A stretch of 64,000 nucleotides of DNA from Atopsyche davidsoni. Lineage: Eukaryota > Arthropoda > Insecta > Trichoptera > Hydrobiosidae. Position numbers and translations under genes: made by a program. Location: contig JAILWY010000023.1 of assembly GCA_022113835.1 (NCBI GenBank), positions 9,300,001-9,364,000 on the forward strand. Direction: 5' to 3'. The notes below the pieces were generated by a model that saw only the letters and a program-made list of their open reading frames with translations, did no database searches and was not told the DNA's origin. Positions 63,337 through 64,000 of the stretch are shown here, in pieces (within the stretch, counting starts at the first letter, position 1; every line of letters begins with the position of its first letter).

Positions 63337-64000
63337 CTGCAAGTACAGAATAATGTCATTAGTTCCAAACTCATACACTGGAAAAAATAAAGGTAATAAA
63401 AAATCCCAGTCTATTGTTAGGTAATTGGATTTGCGAATGAATGCCGGCGGTGTTAGTACCAAATAAGATATTTTATTTTCAATATGGCTCTGCTTTGATA
63501 CTCAACATTTTAATTTTCTCGCATTTTTTCTTCATTTTATTTATATCTTAATATAATTTCGACGAAAATTCTAACTCCATTAATTAAAAATGTATACAAC
63601 GCTTAAATTATTGTTATTTTAAAATAAGATTTTATATTGAATAAGAGAGAATAACATTTTTTTAAATACATATTAATGTGACATATTTTGTATTCGTTGT
63701 TTCTTGAGAGAATTCGGTCAACACATTATAGTCCAGTTATTTGTAGAAAGCAATACAAGATCAGAACAAAAGCATTTTTAATAAAATTTCTGAATAATAT
63801 AGAAATATTTGAACATACTCGTATTAAATACTTTAAAAAGATAATAAAAATATGTTTATAGCACGTATACAAGTGAAATCAGAACGAATTAAGGCAAACA
63901 GATTTACCGATAAGCGTATTTTTGCATCATGTTTATTTTACTTGGATAATTCAGTTCTCAACAAATCTTCTTCGCTTATCTAAAAATAAATGTATCGGCG
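63337..64000. other. Intron upstream of exon 1 (incomplete)
   Basis: AT-rich sequence after the acceptor side of exon 1, without any recognised exon or repeat up to the window edge. Confidence 0.6.

Overview
The window is a piece of an AT-rich animal genome, most likely an insect and probably a moth or butterfly. That is inferred from long AT-rich introns, small GC-rich exons and the transposon types; no taxon marker proves it. There is no prokaryotic signal. Essentially the whole window lies inside one large gene on the minus strand: a multiplexin, the collagen XV/XVIII-type basement-membrane proteoglycan with a C-terminal endostatin (Drosophila symbol Mp). I could place 20 consecutive coding exons plus one alternative first exon between 63336 and 11244. 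All have AG/GT borders and their phases match throughout, giving about 780 residues from about 2.3 kb of coding sequence spread over 52 kb.

Reading along the gene (falling coordinates): an acidic, Ser-Gly and Pro-rich segment leads into the collagenous region (63.3-58.8 kb). A separate first exon encoding a signal peptide lies at 57.3-57.4 kb and is in phase with the next collagen exon, so it probably starts a short secreted isoform. Interrupted Gly-X-Y domains follow from 55.9 to 20.2 kb, with three RGD motifs, several Ser-Gly sites suited to glycosaminoglycan chains, a Cys-X-Cys/N-glycosylation segment, a 15-nt microexon and an 81-nt Lys/Asp-rich cassette exon. Next come the trimerization domain (20.3-17.6 kb), a Pro/Thr hinge (17.6-17.5 kb), a second 15-nt microexon (15.5 kb) and the first exon of endostatin (11.37-11.24 kb). 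The rest of endostatin, and the 5' exons beyond 63.3 kb, are not in the window.

Introns make up over 95 percent of the sequence. They hold a hAT-type MITE with a perfect 8-bp target duplication (2.4-2.6 kb), a hammerhead-ribozyme-like fold of the Penelope-element type with a compensatory core double change (2.2-2.3 kb), two tRNA-like units in tandem (4.7-4.9 kb), a long fold-back repeat (10.7-10.85 kb), a 5' mariner fragment (41.2-41.45 kb), an internally deleted Tc1/mariner element (51.28-51.81 kb), two TA microsatellites and several GC-elevated islands of unknown role that may be regulatory. No second protein-coding gene is supported.
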